Source: JBAXLO01 sp037134755 (GTDB taxonomy: Bacteria > Bacteroidota > Bacteroidia > Bacteroidales > JACABE01). Taken from it: 32,337 nucleotides of DNA. The stretch spans positions 1-32,337 of the forward strand of contig JBAXLO010000024.1 of assembly GCA_037134755.1 (NCBI GenBank). Reading direction: 5' to 3'. Below are positions 14,570 through 22,678 of the stretch, one piece after another. A program made the translations under genes and the position numbers. Positions within the stretch are counted from its first letter, which is position 1. Each line of letters starts with the position of its first letter. A model generated the notes under the pieces. The model made no database searches. It had not been told where the DNA came from and worked only from the letters and a program-made list of their open reading frames with translations.

Positions 14570-15612
14570 TAACAGTTAAAAAAGAAGGTATCTTATTAAA
14601 AAAGACTAAGCTGGAGTTTGAAAACGAAGGCGTTTTAAATCCGGCAGTAATTCGTGAAGGTGATAATGTTCACATGTTTTATAGAGCAGTACAAAATGGG
14701 AATATTTCTACTATTGGTTACTGTAAACTTGATGGTCCGTTAACAGTAGTAGAACGTTGGGAAAAACCTTTTATGGTTTCCGAATTTGATTATGAATCAC
14801 AAGGTATAGAAGATCCTCGTATTGTAAAGATTGATGAAGTATATTATATGACATATACTGCTTATGATGGAACAAACGCTCGAGGTGCTTTAGCTACATC
14901 CAGAGATTTAATTCATTTTAAAAAGCATGGACTAATTGTTCCTCATATTACTTATGCTGAGTTTGTTTTCTTATTAGAATCTGCTGGAACTGTAGATGAA
15001 AATTATTATCATAATCATAAGTTTTATTATCAGGAAGCCGATCCCGATAAGAAAATATTATTATGGGATAAGAATGTAATTTTCTTTCCTCGCAGGATTA
15101 AAGGTAAACTAACTTTTTTACATAGAATTAGACCTGGTATACAGATAGCCTCTGTTGAAAACTTAAAAGATCTAACTTTAGAATATTGGGAAGATTATTT
15201 TAATAATTTCCAAGATCATATTCTTATGGATCCTTCTTATAAACATGAATCAGATTACATAGGAGGTGGTTGTCCTCCAATTGAAACTGATCATGGGTGG
15301 TTATTAATTTATCATGGTGTGCAATCAACTAAAAGAGGACTCATATATTCAGCATGTGCTGCTGCTTTATTGGATTTAGAGAATCCAGATAAAGTAATAG
15401 CTCGGTTGCCTTATCCACTCTTTTCACCCGAACTTGATTGGGAAGTAAGAGGAGATGTTAACAATGTGGTTTTTCCTACAGGTACTGCTTTATTTGGCGA
15501 AACACTATATATTTACTATGGTGCAGCCGATGAACGTATAGCCTGTGCTTCAATTAAACTACCTGATTTAATGTCAGAGTTATTAAATTATACCAAAAGT
15601 TATGAAAAATAA
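14566..15612 (+). CDS. GH130 family glycoside phosphorylase/hydrolase
   Basis: 348 residues, the five-bladed propeller of GH130. Visible motifs: NPAVIREGDNVHMFYRA (26-42), the catalytic-Asp loop SQGIEDPRIV (about 77-86), GGGCPPIETDHGWLLIYHG in the middle, and PTGTALFGETLYIYYGAAD near the end. GH130 enzymes act on mannosides, mostly by phosphorolysis of beta-1,2 or beta-1,4 mannose links. There is no signal peptide, so it works in the cytoplasm. ATG overlaps the AI-2E stop codon, and the last 11 bp overlap the glycosyltransferase gene. Phosphorylase or hydrolase activity cannot be told from sequence here. Confidence 0.92.
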   Translation: MITVKKEGILLKKTKLEFENEGVLNPAVIREGDNVHMFYRAVQNGNISTIGYCKLDGPLTVVERWEKPFMVSEFDYESQGIEDPRIVKIDEVYYMTYTAYDGTNARGALATSRDLIHFKKHGLIVPHITYAEFVFLLESAGTVDENYYHNHKFYYQEADPDKKILLWDKNVIFFPRRIKGKLTFLHRIRPGIQIASVENLKDLTLEYWEDYFNNFQDHILMDPSYKHESDYIGGGCPPIETDHGWLLIYHGVQSTKRGLIYSACAAALLDLENPDKVIARLPYPLFSPELDWEVRGDVNNVVFPTGTALFGETLYIYYGAADERIACASIKLPDLMSELLNYTKSYEK

Positions 15613-17947
15613 AAAGCTTTTAACTGATTCGATTATTGATGTAATCTTGAATCAAAATGTATCTGATGTCGAAACTACAATTCAATCAGAACTTACATCT
15701 ATTATTAATAATGAATTAACAAAAGATAAGAAGAAGAATGATTTGGCTGAAATCCTTATAATAACTTCTTATCCACCCAGAGAGTGTGGAATAGCAACTT
15801 ACTCTCAGGATTTAATTAAATCGCTAAATAATAAGTTTAGTAATTCTTTATCATTAAAGGTTTGTGCTTTGGAATCAAATGGAATAACTTATCCTTATCC
15901 TAAAGAGGTTAAGTATATTCTTAAAACTTCTATAGCTAAAGATTACGAAGATTTAGCTATAAGTATAAACAAAGATCAAGACATTAAAATTGTTTTGGTT
16001 CAACATGAATTTGGTTTCTTTCATAAACAAGAACAAGCTTTTCTGCACTTCTTATACAGTGTTACTAAACCTATTGTTGTTGTATTTCATACCGTTTTAC
16101 CTTCACCTGATGAAAAGTTAAAATCAAAAGTTAATAGTATTGCAGCTGTTTGCGAATCTATTATTGTAATGACTAATACTTCGTCAAATATATTGGTGAA
16201 TGATTATGGTGTGCCAAAACAAAAGATATCTGTTATTGCTCATGGCACTCACCTTGTTCCACATCTTAGTAAAAGCTTTTTAAAAGCAAAATATGGATTA
16301 AAAGGGAGGAAAGTTCTTACAACTTTTGGTTTGTTAAGTTCGGGTAAAAGTATAGAAACCACTCTAGAAGCCATGCCTGCTATTATAAAAGAATGTCCTA
16401 AAGTTATGTTCTTAATTATTGGTAAAACACATCCTGAAGTTGTTAAAAATGAAGGCGAAAAATACAGGGATAGTCTTGAGCAAAAGATAATAGAATATTC
16501 TCTTCAAGATCATGTTAGATTTGTTAATAGCTATTTGGCTTTACCTGATTTGCTGGAATATCTACAGCTTACCGACATCTATTTATTTACTACCAATGAT
16601 CCCAATCAGGCTGTAAGTGGTACTTTTGTTTATGCTATGAGTTGTGCTTGTCCTATTATTTCTACCCCAATTCCTCATGCTAAAGAAGTACTTACAAAGA
16701 ACACAGGTATTATTTTCGACTTTCGCAATTCACAACAATTAGCCGAGGGTGTAGTACGATTACTAAATAATGATCCTTTGCGTAGAAGTATTAGTTCAAA
16801 TACTTTACAGAAGATAGTTTCAACTGCCTGGGAGAATTCTGCAGTTTCGCATGCTATGTTATTCGAATGTATTGCTGGAGATAAGATTACTTTACAATAT
16901 AATCTCCCATTAATCAACTTAAATCATCTTAGAAAGATGACAACTGAAATAGGGATCATTCAGTTTTCAAAGATAAATCAACCGGATATTAATAGTGGTT
17001 ATACTTTAGATGATAATGCCCGTGCACTTATAACTACTTGTATGTGTTATAAATTGAATGAAGAAAAAGAAAGTTTAGAAGCCATTAAGAAGTATTTAAG
17101 TTTTATTAAATACTGTCAGCAACCTAAAGGTGATTTTTTAAATTATGTTGATAAAGAACTTCTGTTTACTGATCAAAATAAAGAAACCAATTTAGAAGAT
17201 TCGAATGGACGTGCTATTTGGGCTTTGGGTTATGTAATTTCATTAGCCGATATTTTGCCTGTTGAAATAGTTTCAGAAGCTAAAAAGATTTATCAAAAGT
17301 CCTTGCTATTAATGGAATCAATCCATTCATCCCGTGCAATGGCTTTTGCTATTAAAGGAATTTATTATTCTAATATTAATAATAAAACTAAAGAAAACCT
17401 AGAGCTTTTAAAGACATTTGCTAATCGTTTAGTTCAGATGTATAGGCATGAATCAGTTGAAGAATGGAATTGGTTTGAAAGTTATTTAACTTATGCAAAC
17501 AGTGTATTGCCAGAAGCTATGTTGTATGCATGGTTATCAACAGGAGATGTTGTTTATAAAGATATAGCTAAATCATCTTTTAAATTCTTATTATCAAAGA
17601 TATTTAATGAAAATGGTATTGAAGTTATATCTAATAAAAAGTGGCTTCAAAAGGGACAACAAGCAGGTCTATATGGCGAACAACCTATTGATGTTGCTTA
17701 TACTATTATGACTTTAAGTAAGTTTTACGATGAGTTTATGAATGAAGATTATTATCTTAAAATGCTTACTGCTTTTAATTGGTTTTTAGGAGACAACCGT
17801 TTGCATCAGATTGTTTACAATCCTTGTACCGGAGGTTGTTATGATGGTTTAGAAGAAACACATGTTAATTTAAATCAAGGTGCCGAATCTACTGTAAGTT
17901 ATTTAATGGCACGCTTAACAATGGATAAGTATAAGGATATTATTTAG
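15602..17947 (+). CDS. GT4 glycosyltransferase fused to alpha/alpha-barrel domain
   Basis: 781 residues. A GT4 (GT-B fold) half runs from about 50 to 420: EILIITSYPPRECGIATYSQDL opening, HEFGFFHKQEQAF, VVFHTVLP, AHGTHLVP, the nucleotide-sugar loop region VSGTFVYAMSCACPIISTPIPHAKEVL, and FDFRNSQQLAEGV. The C-terminal 340 residues (GYTLDDNARALI..., EDSNGRAIWALGYV, ESYLTYANSVLPEAMLYAW, GGCYDGLEE) look like an alpha/alpha six-hairpin glycosidase-like fold. The pairing with GH130, in overlapping frames, suggests synthesis and remodelling of a mannose-containing oligosaccharide; this is inference. It acts in the cytoplasm, with no signal peptide. Confidence 0.9.
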   Translation: MKNKKLLTDSIIDVILNQNVSDVETTIQSELTSIINNELTKDKKKNDLAEILIITSYPPRECGIATYSQDLIKSLNNKFSNSLSLKVCALESNGITYPYPKEVKYILKTSIAKDYEDLAISINKDQDIKIVLVQHEFGFFHKQEQAFLHFLYSVTKPIVVVFHTVLPSPDEKLKSKVNSIAAVCESIIVMTNTSSNILVNDYGVPKQKISVIAHGTHLVPHLSKSFLKAKYGLKGRKVLTTFGLLSSGKSIETTLEAMPAIIKECPKVMFLIIGKTHPEVVKNEGEKYRDSLEQKIIEYSLQDHVRFVNSYLALPDLLEYLQLTDIYLFTTNDPNQAVSGTFVYAMSCACPIISTPIPHAKEVLTKNTGIIFDFRNSQQLAEGVVRLLNNDPLRRSISSNTLQKIVSTAWENSAVSHAMLFECIAGDKITLQYNLPLINLNHLRKMTTEIGIIQFSKINQPDINSGYTLDDNARALITTCMCYKLNEEKESLEAIKKYLSFIKYCQQPKGDFLNYVDKELLFTDQNKETNLEDSNGRAIWALGYVISLADILPVEIVSEAKKIYQKSLLLMESIHSSRAMAFAIKGIYYSNINNKTKENLELLKTFANRLVQMYRHESVEEWNWFESYLTYANSVLPEAMLYAWLSTGDVVYKDIAKSSFKFLLSKIFNENGIEVISNKKWLQKGQQAGLYGEQPIDVAYTIMTLSKFYDEFMNEDYYLKMLTAFNWFLGDNRLHQIVYNPCTGGCYDGLEETHVNLNQGAESTVSYLMARLTMDKYKDII

Positions 17948-18372
17948 TAAAATCTATTTTAGTATTTATAAGAAAAAAGACAATATCTGATAGAAGTACG
18001 CTTCTGCGTGACAGTTGTGTAAAATTGATGATTTTTAGTGTTAAATCTGTTTAAAGAATTGAAAAATAAAAAAAAACAAGGATTAAAAAATACACCTTTT
18101 TCAATTGACAAATTAATTTGAAAAGTATTCCATCATTTTCATTAATAAAAAATGAATTTATTAATAATAGATAGAGATAAGCTTATATAAAAAAGCTAAG
18201 ACATCTAAATAGGTCTTAGTTTAGTGAAATCTTGACAAAGTAGTATCAGATAAAGAGATAAGGAAGAATTATACTAATAAGAAAAGTTAACTCTATCCGA
18301 ATGGTATATTCTTTCATTTTTAACTATCTAGTTTGGAAAATCTATCGATTATGAGATTCTTTAATTCTATTT

Positions 18373-18480
18373 TTAAATAATTTCACTAAAAAGATCCGGA
18401 GTATTAGATTTAAGAATATCCCGATTATTTTTTTGAACAGCATATAAAATAAACTGACTATAGATTTTAATAGTATTCAT
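18373..18480 (-). CDS. Possible 35-residue ORF
   Basis: An ATG-initiated minus-strand frame with protein-like composition, beginning MNTIKIYSQFILYAVQKNN and ending DLFSEII. It resembles no family I recognise and might be a remnant or a real small protein. It lies in the 17948-18599 stretch, which otherwise shows only AT-rich sequence, a tiny stem at 17992-18005 and the chemosensory promoter. Low confidence. Confidence 0.25.
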   Translation of the reverse strand: MNTIKIYSQFILYAVQKNNRDILKSNTPDLFSEII

Positions 18481-18568
18481 TTTTTTAATTTTTTATTTAA
18501 AATGTTATCATGTAAATAATGTTAATAAATAAAATAAAAAATAAGTGGATTTGTAAAACAAAATTACC

Positions 18569-18576
18569 TATATTTG
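18569..18576 (+). promoter_or_regulatory. -7 promoter box of the chemosensory operon (TATATTTG)
   Basis: TATATTTG fits TAnnTTTG and lies 23 bp before the ATG at 18600. It lies inside an upstream extension of the CheW frame (from ATG 18519), which argues that translation starts at 18600. A TTTG at about 18550 is the only -33 candidate, with shorter spacing than usual. No copy of the shared stress operator is present. Confidence 0.5.
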
Positions 18577-18599
18577 TAAAATATATATTGATACAAACT

Positions 18600-19058
18600 A
18601 TGGATGATTCAAAGCTAGCTAATGTCTTCTTAATAAACGATCAACAATATGCTATAACTATCGAAAGTATTATACAAATTGTTCGTGCAGTTGAAGTAAC
18701 AATCGTTCCACAGGCTCCACCCTTTATAATGGGTGTTGTTGATTATCATGGACAGATTATCCCAGTTATGAATATTAGGTATTGCCTGGGGCTTGAATCT
18801 AAAGAAGTTAATGTTAATGATAGGTTTTTAATACTTCAAACTCCTAAACGTATAGTTGCTATTGTAGTCGACGAGATAAAAGATGTTATTACTATTGATG
18901 AGGTTGAGAAAATTAAATCTACTTCCCTTTCTGATAAAATTGATTTTGGATATTTGATAAGGTTGGAAAGTGGAATAGTTTTTATTTATGATATTGAAAG
19001 ACTTATTTCTCCTGAAAACGAAGAAGCAATTAAATTAATGTTGGAATCAATAAAATAA
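18600..19058 (+). CDS. cheW: CheW-like coupling protein 1
   Basis: 152 residues, a single CheW domain: VFLINDQQYAITIESIIQIV, PFIMGVVDYHGQIIPVMNIR (the conserved GxxxxxGxxxPVxxL region), RFLILQTPKRIVAIVVDEIKDVITI. CheW couples the receptor to the CheA kinase. The frame is open 27 codons further upstream (ATG 18519), but that part overlaps a promoter box and reads as non-CheW Lys/Ile-rich sequence, so the ATG at 18600 is used. It is the first gene of the chemosensory operon, 12 bp before the CheR gene. Confidence 0.88.
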   Translation: MDDSKLANVFLINDQQYAITIESIIQIVRAVEVTIVPQAPPFIMGVVDYHGQIIPVMNIRYCLGLESKEVNVNDRFLILQTPKRIVAIVVDEIKDVITIDEVEKIKSTSLSDKIDFGYLIRLESGIVFIYDIERLISPENEEAIKLMLESIK

Positions 19059-19070
19059 GATGCAATTGCT

Positions 19071-20582
19071 ATGCTAAACCAACTAACCAAAAAAGAAGTA
19101 AGCAAAGCCATTTCAACACAAATTGGAATTAATATTGATATAGATAAATGGAGCGATTTTGAACATAAATTTAAAAGCGCTTGTAAAGAATTAAAGATTG
19201 ATAATGAAGAGTCTTTTTTTGATTTAATTTTAAATTCAATTGCCACTAAAGAACAGATAGAGACTCTTGCGACACATCTGACCATTGGCGAAACCTATTT
19301 TTTTAGAGAAACGGAAGCTATAGATGTTTTTAAAAACACATTGTTGCCTAAGCTTATTGAGCAAAGACGCGGGATAAATCAAACTATTGATATATGGAGT
19401 GCAGGATGTTGTACCGGTGAAGAACCTTATTCTATCGCTATGATTTTATCGGAAGCAATACCTGATATTAAATCGTGGAATATAAATATATTGGCGACTG
19501 ATATCAATCAACATTATTTGCGCAAAGCTAAAAGAGGTGTTTATACACAATGGTCGTTCAGGACTACTCACGAAAGTACTATTGATAAATATTTTATAAG
19601 GAACGCTCTTGATTATAAAATAACTGATAAGATTAAAAGTATGATTCATTTTAGGAAGTTAAATCTTGTAGATGAATTTGAATTTCCATCAGATACTATT
19701 AGAGAAAACTCTATAGATGTTTTGTTTTGTCGCAATGTATTAATGTATTTTCCTCCCGAACAGATATTGAATGTTGCTAATAGATTTTATAAATGTTTGG
19801 TTGAAGGAGGTTGGCTAATAACAAGTCCTGTGGAGGTTTCGAGTGAGGGCTTTATTAAATATAATTCTATTTATATTGATGGGACAACAATATTAGAGAA
19901 GAATTCTTTAGCTAATAATTCGATAAATAATACTTTGCAATATATATCGCAATTAAGTAAGAAGGTAGTTGACAAGATTGATGCTTTTAATCATACTAAT
20001 GTTCTTCAGTCAAAGATACATCAATCTCAGCAACAACATAAAACTACTGCAAATACTACTAACAAAACAGCTCATAAAACTAAAGATTCGGAAAGTAGTT
20101 TGTTGCTTAAAGAAGCTCAAAAGTATTTTAAAAGGAATAACTATCAGGAAGCCATTATTGTTTTAAATGAAATATTAAAATTAGAACCTAATAATATAAC
20201 TGCACAAACTTTATTAGTACAGTCCTTAGCCAACTCAGGCAATTTAATTGAAGCCGGTAAGAAGTGCGAGAAATACCTGGAAACAAATAACCAGAATGCA
20301 GCTTTGCACTATTTATTAGCTACAATATTACTCGAACTTAATGAAACTACTACAGCAGAACAGGCATTGCGTAAAGCTATTTATATAGATCATAGTTTGG
20401 TGATGGCACAATTTGAAATGGCTAACCTATTGCATAAACAAGGGAATAAAAAGGCTTCGGAAAAGCATTATCAAAATGTTTTAAATCTTATAAACTCATT
20501 AAAAGATGAGGAAGTGCTTCCATATACAGATGGAATGACTTCGAGTAGAATGAAAGAGATCATTAATAACTTCTTAAATTAA
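19071..20582 (+). CDS. cheR: CheR methyltransferase with C-terminal TPR domain
   Basis: 503 residues. The N-terminal CheR part (about 1-280) has the all-helical cap, LTIGETYFFRE (70-80), the SAM loop WSAGCCTGEEPYSIA (109-123), ATDINQHYLRKAKRGVY (142-158) and FCRNVLMYF (219-227). A polar linker follows, then TPR repeats from about 345 to 485 (EAQKYFKRNNYQEAIIVLNE, AALHYLLATILLELNETTTA). It methylates glutamates on the receptor in the cytoplasm. CheR-TPR fusions are known from FrzF-type systems, where the TPR adjusts specificity. Only 5 bp separate it from the next CheW gene. Confidence 0.93.
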   Translation: MLNQLTKKEVSKAISTQIGINIDIDKWSDFEHKFKSACKELKIDNEESFFDLILNSIATKEQIETLATHLTIGETYFFRETEAIDVFKNTLLPKLIEQRRGINQTIDIWSAGCCTGEEPYSIAMILSEAIPDIKSWNINILATDINQHYLRKAKRGVYTQWSFRTTHESTIDKYFIRNALDYKITDKIKSMIHFRKLNLVDEFEFPSDTIRENSIDVLFCRNVLMYFPPEQILNVANRFYKCLVEGGWLITSPVEVSSEGFIKYNSIYIDGTTILEKNSLANNSINNTLQYISQLSKKVVDKIDAFNHTNVLQSKIHQSQQQHKTTANTTNKTAHKTKDSESSLLLKEAQKYFKRNNYQEAIIVLNEILKLEPNNITAQTLLVQSLANSGNLIEAGKKCEKYLETNNQNAALHYLLATILLELNETTTAEQALRKAIYIDHSLVMAQFEMANLLHKQGNKKASEKHYQNVLNLINSLKDEEVLPYTDGMTSSRMKEIINNFLN

Positions 20583-20587
20583 TTAGT

Positions 20588-21127
20588 ATGGATAAACCAA
20601 AAATGAATATCTCCGATAAGGAAATATTAAAGAGAAGAGCGACTAAGCTTGCAAAGAAAACAAACGTTGAAACTGATCAGAATGAAGAACAAATTTTTAT
20701 GCTTTGTTTTGAGTTAGCATCACAAACCTATTGCTTAGACACAAGTTTTATTAAAGAAGTTTTAGTCTTAAAAGATCTTACACCTATTCCAAATACTCCT
20801 GACTTTGTGATAGGAGTTATTAATGTAAGAGGCCAAATATTAGCTGTATATAATGCTAAAAAGATATTTAATGTTAAAGAAATAGGGATAAAAGATCAAA
20901 ATAAAGTGATCATTTTAAAAGATAATGATAAAGATATTGAATTTGGATTACTTGTTGACGGAATATTAGGAAATATTAAGTTATCTTTGCACGAAATTGA
21001 ATCAATACCTGATAGCTTAAACGAAACGGGAAAGGAATACCTTAAAGGGATAACAGATAATGGTATTATAGTAATAAATACTAAAGGATTTATAGAAAGT
21101 CCTTTATTAATAATAAAACAATTTTAA
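20588..21127 (+). CDS. cheW: CheW-like coupling protein 2
   Basis: 179 residues. A basic, Lys-rich N-terminal extension (1-35) precedes a CheW domain with FMLCFELASQTYCLDTSFIKEV, TPIPNTPDFVIGVINVRGQILAVYNAKKIF and VIILKDNDKDIEFGLLVDGILG. It clearly differs from CheW 1 of this operon, so the two may couple different partners, as FrzA and FrzB do. It lies directly between the CheR and receptor genes. Confidence 0.9.
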   Translation: MDKPKMNISDKEILKRRATKLAKKTNVETDQNEEQIFMLCFELASQTYCLDTSFIKEVLVLKDLTPIPNTPDFVIGVINVRGQILAVYNAKKIFNVKEIGIKDQNKVIILKDNDKDIEFGLLVDGILGNIKLSLHEIESIPDSLNETGKEYLKGITDNGIIVINTKGFIESPLLIIKQF

Positions 21128-21157
21128 ATAGTAAACATATTAATAAACACAAATAAT

Positions 21158-21164
21158 AAAGGAG
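21158..21164 (+). promoter_or_regulatory. Canonical Shine-Dalgarno AAAGGAG before the receptor gene
   Basis: AAAGGAG ends 8 nt before the ATG at 21173. Most genes in this window have only A-rich leaders, as is usual in Bacteroidota, so this strong ribosome site is unusual here and may raise receptor translation relative to its operon neighbours. Confidence 0.55.
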
Positions 21165-21172
21165 AATTTCGT

Positions 21173-22669
21173 ATGAATATTTTAAAAAACTTTAGTTTAG
21201 CTGGAAAAATAATTGCTGGAATAGCAACTATTTTTGTTTTAGGTATAACTGTTATATTAATGGGATACTTTTTTGTTTCAATGGTTGTTGATTCACAAAA
21301 TGAACAGGAACAAAGTTCAGTAGTTCAAAAAAACACATTAAAGATAAAAATAAATATCAATCAATCGCGTACGTTTATGTTTGAAATTATCCAAAATAAA
21401 GACAAAACAAAAAAAGATGTGCTATTGAAGGAGATTTCAAATCTAACAAAATCAACAGATAATTGCATAAGTGAAATAACTAATTATTATAGAAGTCATG
21501 TTGCATCAGATTCTTTGCTTTTTAGTGAAGTTGTTCAATCGATTAACAATTATAATGACAACACCAAAAAACAAATAGAATTAATTGAAAAAGATAAAGC
21601 TGAGGAAATATTGCTATTAGATGGGAGTATACAGTTTGAACTTTATGACAAAATAAATAATAATTTAAATGAATTAGGGAAAATCCAGAATGTAACTATT
21701 CAAAAAATACTTGAGAGTTCACACAAACTTGCTAAAATAGCATTATGGACAATTCCTGTATCTTTGGCTATTGCATTATTAATTTGCATATTAATTGCAG
21801 TATGGATACTTAAAACCATTAAAAATATCATGCAGGAAATAAAAGATGGGATTGAAATATTAGGCACATCAACTACAAATATATTAACTTCTGCAACAGA
21901 AGTTTCAACAGGCACAACAGAAACTGCAACTGCATTAACAGAAAACACGACTACTATTGAAGAGATAAGACAAACAGCTATGGTAGCCAATCAAAAAGCG
22001 GTAAAAGTTGTAGAGATATCTCAATTATCTGCTCAAACTGCTTCAAATGGTAAAGATGCAGTTATGGAAACAATTGAAGGTATGAAAAAGATTAGTGTGC
22101 AAATGGATATGATCTCTGAAAGTGTTATAAAACTATCTGAACAAAGCAGAGTTATCGGAGAAATTACTTCAAGTGTAAACGATTTAGCTGATCAATCAAA
22201 CTTACTAGCTGTTAATGCTGCAATAGAAGCTGCAAAAGCAGGAGAACAAGGTAAAGGTTTTGCTGTAGTTGCTCAGGAAATTAGAAGTTTGGCTGAACAA
22301 TCAAAACAAGCTACTACACAAGTTAAAGATATTCTTAATGATATTCAGAAAGCAGTTAACCAAGCAGTGATGGCAACCGAACAAGGAGCTAAAGCTGTTG
22401 AATCAGGAAGCAAACTAGCTATCCAAAGTGGAGATGTTATCCAATTGATGACTGACAGTGCTAACGAAGCAGCTAATTCTGCAATACAAATATCAGCTTC
22501 AAGCCAGCAACAAATGGCAGGCATGGAACAAATAGTACCTGCTATGGAAAACATTAGAAAAGCGATTGAACAAAATGTAGTAGGAACAAAACAAACACAA
22601 GAAGCAGCTAATAAATTGAATGAACTAGGAGTTAGTCTTAAGAATATGCTTATTAAGTACAAAGTTTAA
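21173..22669 (+). CDS. Methyl-accepting chemotaxis receptor, two-TM
   Basis: 498 residues. TM1 at about 10-35 (SLAGKIIAGIATIFVLGITVILMGYFF), a periplasmic four-helix-type sensor of about 150 residues, TM2 at about 188-212 (ALWTIPVSLAIALLICILIAVWIL), then a cytoplasmic coiled coil. The signalling tip has the universal signature SNLLAVNAAIEAAKAGEQGKG followed by FAVVAQEIRSLAEQSKQAT. It ends LKNMLIKYKV, without the NWETF-type tether for CheR/CheB. The ligand is unknown. It is the only receptor in the operon. Confidence 0.94.
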   Translation: MNILKNFSLAGKIIAGIATIFVLGITVILMGYFFVSMVVDSQNEQEQSSVVQKNTLKIKININQSRTFMFEIIQNKDKTKKDVLLKEISNLTKSTDNCISEITNYYRSHVASDSLLFSEVVQSINNYNDNTKKQIELIEKDKAEEILLLDGSIQFELYDKINNNLNELGKIQNVTIQKILESSHKLAKIALWTIPVSLAIALLICILIAVWILKTIKNIMQEIKDGIEILGTSTTNILTSATEVSTGTTETATALTENTTTIEEIRQTAMVANQKAVKVVEISQLSAQTASNGKDAVMETIEGMKKISVQMDMISESVIKLSEQSRVIGEITSSVNDLADQSNLLAVNAAIEAAKAGEQGKGFAVVAQEIRSLAEQSKQATTQVKDILNDIQKAVNQAVMATEQGAKAVESGSKLAIQSGDVIQLMTDSANEAANSAIQISASSQQQMAGMEQIVPAMENIRKAIEQNVVGTKQTQEAANKLNELGVSLKNMLIKYKV

Positions 22670-22678
22670 TATACAGCT

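Noticed and set aside
17992..18005. Small stem AGAAG-TACG-CTTCT after the glycosyltransferase gene
   Set aside because: Five pairs with no T run; too weak to call a terminator.
18519..18599. 27-codon N-terminal extension of CheW 1
   Set aside because: Overlaps a TATATTTG promoter box and adds non-homologous Lys/Ile-rich residues before the CheW domain.
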